NCBI GenBank assembly: GCA_022361535.1
Contig: JAKSAU010000121.1
Coordinates: 1-7,882, forward strand
Length of the DNA: 7,882 bases
Source: Desulfobacterales bacterium
GTDB taxonomy: Bacteria; Desulfobacterota; Desulfobacteria; Desulfobacterales; Desulfobacteraceae
Reading direction: 5' to 3'
Shown here: positions 4,785-7,882 of the stretch, in pieces
How the letters are laid out: the number at the start of each line of letters is the position of its first letter
Numbering within the stretch: position 1 is the first letter of the stretch
The notes under the pieces: model-generated
The model's database searches: none
What the model was told of the DNA's origin: nothing
The model's input: only the letters and a program-made list of their open reading frames with translations
Position numbers and translations under genes: made by a program

Positions 4785-7700
4785 TATTCGAACCAGGTTA
4801 AAATCCGCGAGAATGGCAAACAGACTTGGCACGACAATTAAGACCAAGACGGTAGAAACCAAGAGTCCAAATACAATTGAACAGGCCAAGGGTATCAAAA
4901 TCTGAGCCTGAAGAGACCGTTCCGCCAACAACGGCAGCAAGCCTGCAATGGTAGTCAGAGATGTCAGCAGCACAGCCCGGAACCGTTCCCTTGAGGCAAG
5001 CTTGCCTGCCTGAACCACACTCTGTCCTTGTGCTGTATGCTGTTTGACAAAGGTAACCAAAAGTATGGAATCATTCACCACAATACCGGCAAGGGATATA
5101 AACCCCATGATACTTGGCATGGCAAGATCCAGTCCCATTATGATATGGCCCCAAACGACGCCGATAAAGGCAAAGGGAATGGTAACCATGACCACCATGG
5201 GCTCCTGGTAAGACTTAAACTGAAAACTGAGCAAGCAGAACACCCCGAAAATTCCAATGGCAAGGGCCTTGATCATTCCGCCCATGGACGTTTTCATTTC
5301 TTTTTCCTGGCCTTCCATACCTGTGGATATCCCGGGATAATCTTTCATCAACTGAGGTAAAAACCGCGCCTTTGTGTCTGCAATAATGTTGGCGGCATTG
5401 GCCCTTGATGAATCCAAATCCCCTGTCACTGTGACTGTTCGGATACCGTCCACCCGCCTGATGCCTGCATACCCTCGACCGTGGGTGATCTGAGCAACGG
5501 AAGTTAAAGGCACCCGCTGGCCATTTGAATTCATCAAGTAGAAATTTTCCAGCCGGGCAATACTGTTCCGGTCCTGGTCAGCTATCTTCAGGTTAACCTC
5601 ATAGGATTCATCCCTGACAATCATTTCACTGGCTGTGGCCCCATAAAATGCAGCTCGGATCTGGCTTGAAATCATCCTGGCGGTAAATCCCTTTGCCTTA
5701 GCCCCCTGCTTTAGGGTGATCCGGATCTCAGGCTTGCCTGGTCTCAAATCATCATAAAGATCAAACACCCCGTCATACTGGTAAAGCCAGTCAATAAGGC
5801 GGGTGGACGCTTGTTTAAGATCATCCAGTTGATCCCCTTTCAGGCGGATCTCTATTGGCAGCCCTCCCGGACCAATTGCAGGCTCTTTAAAGGCCAAGGC
5901 AATGGCGTCTGGTAATTCACCTGTCAACTCACGCCACCGGTTTATAATCTGGTCAATCGTGGCAGAGCGAACCTCTGCATTGAGCAGATCCAAAGAAACC
6001 GTGGCGACATGAGGACCTGTTTCACCGGCATCAGCATTGGTGTTGAACAAGACACTTGTATGTTCGATCAATTTGACACCGCCCGGCTGTTGCGGTGTCA
6101 ACTCATCATTGATTTGTTCTGCGCTGTCCAGCAGCCGGTCCACATACTTAGCGGTTGTTTCTAAAGGAGTTCCCTGTGGAAATAAAATTCTGGCCTGGAT
6201 CACATCTCCGTCAATCTCGGGAAATGCCCTGACTTTAAGCACCCCTCCGGCCAGCATTGACATGGAGGAGATAAAGGCAAAAAGGACCAGGCCAATGAAT
6301 AAATACCTATAGTCTATGGCTTTATCTACTACCGGTCCCAGAACCTTTTCCCTTACCCAGGCCAAGGCCTTGTCAATGGATGTCCTCAGACGGTTGGACT
6401 TAAGCGTCTTACCGTTGTGTTTAAGTGCATGGGCCAGGTGATTGGGCAGGATACCAAACGCCTCTACCAGGCTGACTGATAAGGTCAGGATCAAAATCAC
6501 CGGAATAACATACAAAACCTTGCCGATATCCCCTTTCATGCTCAAAGCTAAGGCACCAAACACAAAACACGTGGTCAAAAAAGAGGATAATACTCCTGGC
6601 GCCACCTGGGTAATGCCGTCAACCGTTGCCCTGAATCCACTCTTACCTTTTTCCAGTTTAGCTGCCACATTCTCTGCAATCACAATGGCATCATCCATGA
6701 GAATTCCCACACCAATGAGCAACCCCACCATGGACAACATATTCAAGGACAGATCCATATGTTTCATAAAAAAGAAGGTCAGGGCAAACGAAACCGGTAG
6801 TCCCATCACCACCCAAAAGGAGAACCTGAACGGAAAGAAAAGAACCATGGCAATAAAGACAAGCAGCAATCCTTGTAGCGCATTTTTGACAAGCATCTTA
6901 AGGCGATCCCTGACGATCTTGGAGATATTCTGGGTCAGGACAAATTCCATCCCGGGCGGGGCTTTGGCCCGCTCCTCTTCAAGGAAAGCTTCCACCGCAT
7001 CCATGATATCCAATGCATCCTCGGTTTTGGTTTTGTTGATCTGAAGGATACCTGCGCGTTTGCCGTCAAACAGGATTTTATCTTCATCATCCTCAAACCG
7101 GTCCGTTATCTTTGCTATTTGGGATAATCGTATTTCAGCCCCTGTTTTTGACGATACAATGACAAGATCACCAAGTTCAGGTACACTCTTGCGCTCTTCG
7201 GTAAACCGGATCAGGATATCCCGGTCTCTCGTTTCAAGGCTGCCGCCCGGCAGATCAATGTTCTGAGATGCCACAGCCGTTTCAATGTCGGACACGGAAA
7301 GCCCTAAACGCATCATCTGGTACATTGGAATTTCAATAAGAAATTCATGCTCGGAAAACCCCAGAATTTCCACCTGGGATATCAAATCCAGTCTCTTCAG
7401 ACGCTCCTTTAAATCTTCACAGAAAAACTTAAGGTGCACAGGGTCCATGGGCCCTGTCACGGCAATGGAAACGACCTGATCGGTTCGATTTATTTCTTTG
7501 ATGATTAGATCTTCCAGCTGATCCGGAAAATCACTGACCGCCTCTACTTCGGTCTTGATATCGTTGAAAAACCGGATGGCGTCTCCCTGCTCCATCATCT
7601 CTACTACTACACGGGCATTGTTTTCCATGGCCGTGCTGCGGACTTCGGAAATATGGGAAACAGAATCAATGGCATCTTCTATGCGGCGGCAAACCGAGGA

Positions 7701-7874
7701 CTCAACATCTTCGGCTGTAGCCCCGGGATAAACCGCTGTGATTTCAACGGCATTCTCGCTGAAATCCGGAAAGGTTTCCCGCCGCAAGTCACCAACACTA
7801 ATTGCACCCAATGCCAGAAACAGGAGCATAAGCAGGTTGGAGGCGGTGGGATGGCCGCTCAAAAACTCAACCAT
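4773..7874 (-). CDS. RND-family efflux transporter permease (AcrB/HAE-1-like), start at window edge
   Basis: A 1033-residue inner-membrane pump subunit of full AcrB-like length. It would use the proton gradient to drive export through a tripartite complex with a periplasmic adaptor and an outer-membrane channel. Visible features are: TM1 at about 11-28, followed by the N-terminal porter signature VYPGATAEDVESSVCRRIED (48-67); TM2-TM6 at about 333-478, with the proton-relay pair Asp394-Asp395 in GVGILMDDAIVIAENV (388-403); TM7 at about 523-545; a second porter domain (about 550-865); and TM8-TM12 at about 868-1024. In TM10, GIVVNDSILLV (930-940) has Asn934 where AcrB has Lys940. Arg964 and Thr971 line up with AcrB Arg971 and Thr978. 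Only 8 bases precede the ATG at 7874, without a Shine-Dalgarno, and the frame stays open to the edge, so the true start may lie slightly upstream. Adaptor genes would be expected there. The substrate is unknown. Confidence 0.92.
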   Translation of the reverse strand: MVEFLSGHPTASNLLMLLFLALGAISVGDLRRETFPDFSENAVEITAVYPGATAEDVESSVCRRIEDAIDSVSHISEVRSTAMENNARVVVEMMEQGDAIRFFNDIKTEVEAVSDFPDQLEDLIIKEINRTDQVVSIAVTGPMDPVHLKFFCEDLKERLKRLDLISQVEILGFSEHEFLIEIPMYQMMRLGLSVSDIETAVASQNIDLPGGSLETRDRDILIRFTEERKSVPELGDLVIVSSKTGAEIRLSQIAKITDRFEDDEDKILFDGKRAGILQINKTKTEDALDIMDAVEAFLEEERAKAPPGMEFVLTQNISKIVRDRLKMLVKNALQGLLLVFIAMVLFFPFRFSFWVVMGLPVSFALTFFFMKHMDLSLNMLSMVGLLIGVGILMDDAIVIAENVAAKLEKGKSGFRATVDGITQVAPGVLSSFLTTCFVFGALALSMKGDIGKVLYVIPVILILTLSVSLVEAFGILPNHLAHALKHNGKTLKSNRLRTSIDKALAWVREKVLGPVVDKAIDYRYLFIGLVLFAFISSMSMLAGGVLKVRAFPEIDGDVIQARILFPQGTPLETTAKYVDRLLDSAEQINDELTPQQPGGVKLIEHTSVLFNTNADAGETGPHVATVSLDLLNAEVRSATIDQIINRWRELTGELPDAIALAFKEPAIGPGGLPIEIRLKGDQLDDLKQASTRLIDWLYQYDGVFDLYDDLRPGKPEIRITLKQGAKAKGFTARMISSQIRAAFYGATASEMIVRDESYEVNLKIADQDRNSIARLENFYLMNSNGQRVPLTSVAQITHGRGYAGIRRVDGIRTVTVTGDLDSSRANAANIIADTKARFLPQLMKDYPGISTGMEGQEKEMKTSMGGMIKALAIGIFGVFCLLSFQFKSYQEPMVVMVTIPFAFIGVVWGHIIMGLDLAMPSIMGFISLAGIVVNDSILLVTFVKQHTAQGQSVVQAGKLASRERFRAVLLTSLTTIAGLLPLLAERSLQAQILIPLACSIVFGLLVSTVLVLIVVPSLFAILADFNLVRIEKN

Positions 7875-7882
7875 AGATTTAA

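Noticed and set aside
6442..7044. 200-codon plus-strand frame
   Set aside because: It is antisense to membrane helices TM2-TM6 of the RND permease, where hydrophobic codons often leave the opposite strand open. It has no family features.

Overview
The window looks like chromosome from an anaerobic bacterium. Its clearest marker is an oxygen-sensitive glycyl radical enzyme (GRE) system. Base composition is moderate, intergenic regions are AT-rich, ribosome binding sites are good Shine-Dalgarno types, and there is a Gram-negative RND efflux permease. Together these suggest a Gram-negative anaerobe, perhaps a sulfate-reducing Desulfobacterota (Desulfobacteraceae-like) lineage. That placement is an inference from gene style; there is no rRNA or marker gene to confirm it.

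Left part (1-3302, minus strand): a tight three-gene operon read right to left. It runs GntR/FadR-type regulator (2583-3302), radical SAM glycyl-radical activating enzyme (1767-2570), then a GRE (start 1762, running off the left edge, about three quarters present). Gaps are 12 and 4 nt and each gene has its own Shine-Dalgarno. The GRE keeps the active-site residues I recall for trans-4-hydroxy-L-proline dehydratase (HypD), at a constant three-residue offset. The predicted job is therefore anaerobic dehydration of hydroxyproline, or a close analogue, to pyrroline-5-carboxylate. The regulator gene has a good sigma70-like promoter and an overlapping GTnnnAC-type operator candidate, which suggests autoregulation. 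A 14-nt exact copy of the operator core lies inside the activase gene.

Centre (3303-3794): a complex intergenic region. It holds the operon promoter, a block of about 110 bp with higher GC (about 49% against about 30% on both sides) and short inverted repeats, a possible rightward promoter, and a doubtful 64-codon frame. That frame carries a striking nested inverted repeat of about 79 bp. The frame ends 4 nt before a possible start of the next gene.

Right part: a plus-strand EamA/DMT-family transporter (3795 or 3810 to 4700), divergent from the GRE operon and possibly functionally linked. It converges on a large RND-family inner-membrane efflux permease (4773-7874, minus strand), whose start lies at the right edge. 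A hairpin followed by a T-rich stretch lies between the two 3' ends. No tRNA, rRNA, CRISPR array or transposase gene was seen. The most unusual items are the nested hairpin at 3645-3723, the duplicated operator-like 14-mer, and the HypD-like enzyme paired with an activase that lacks the usual ferredoxin-like insert.
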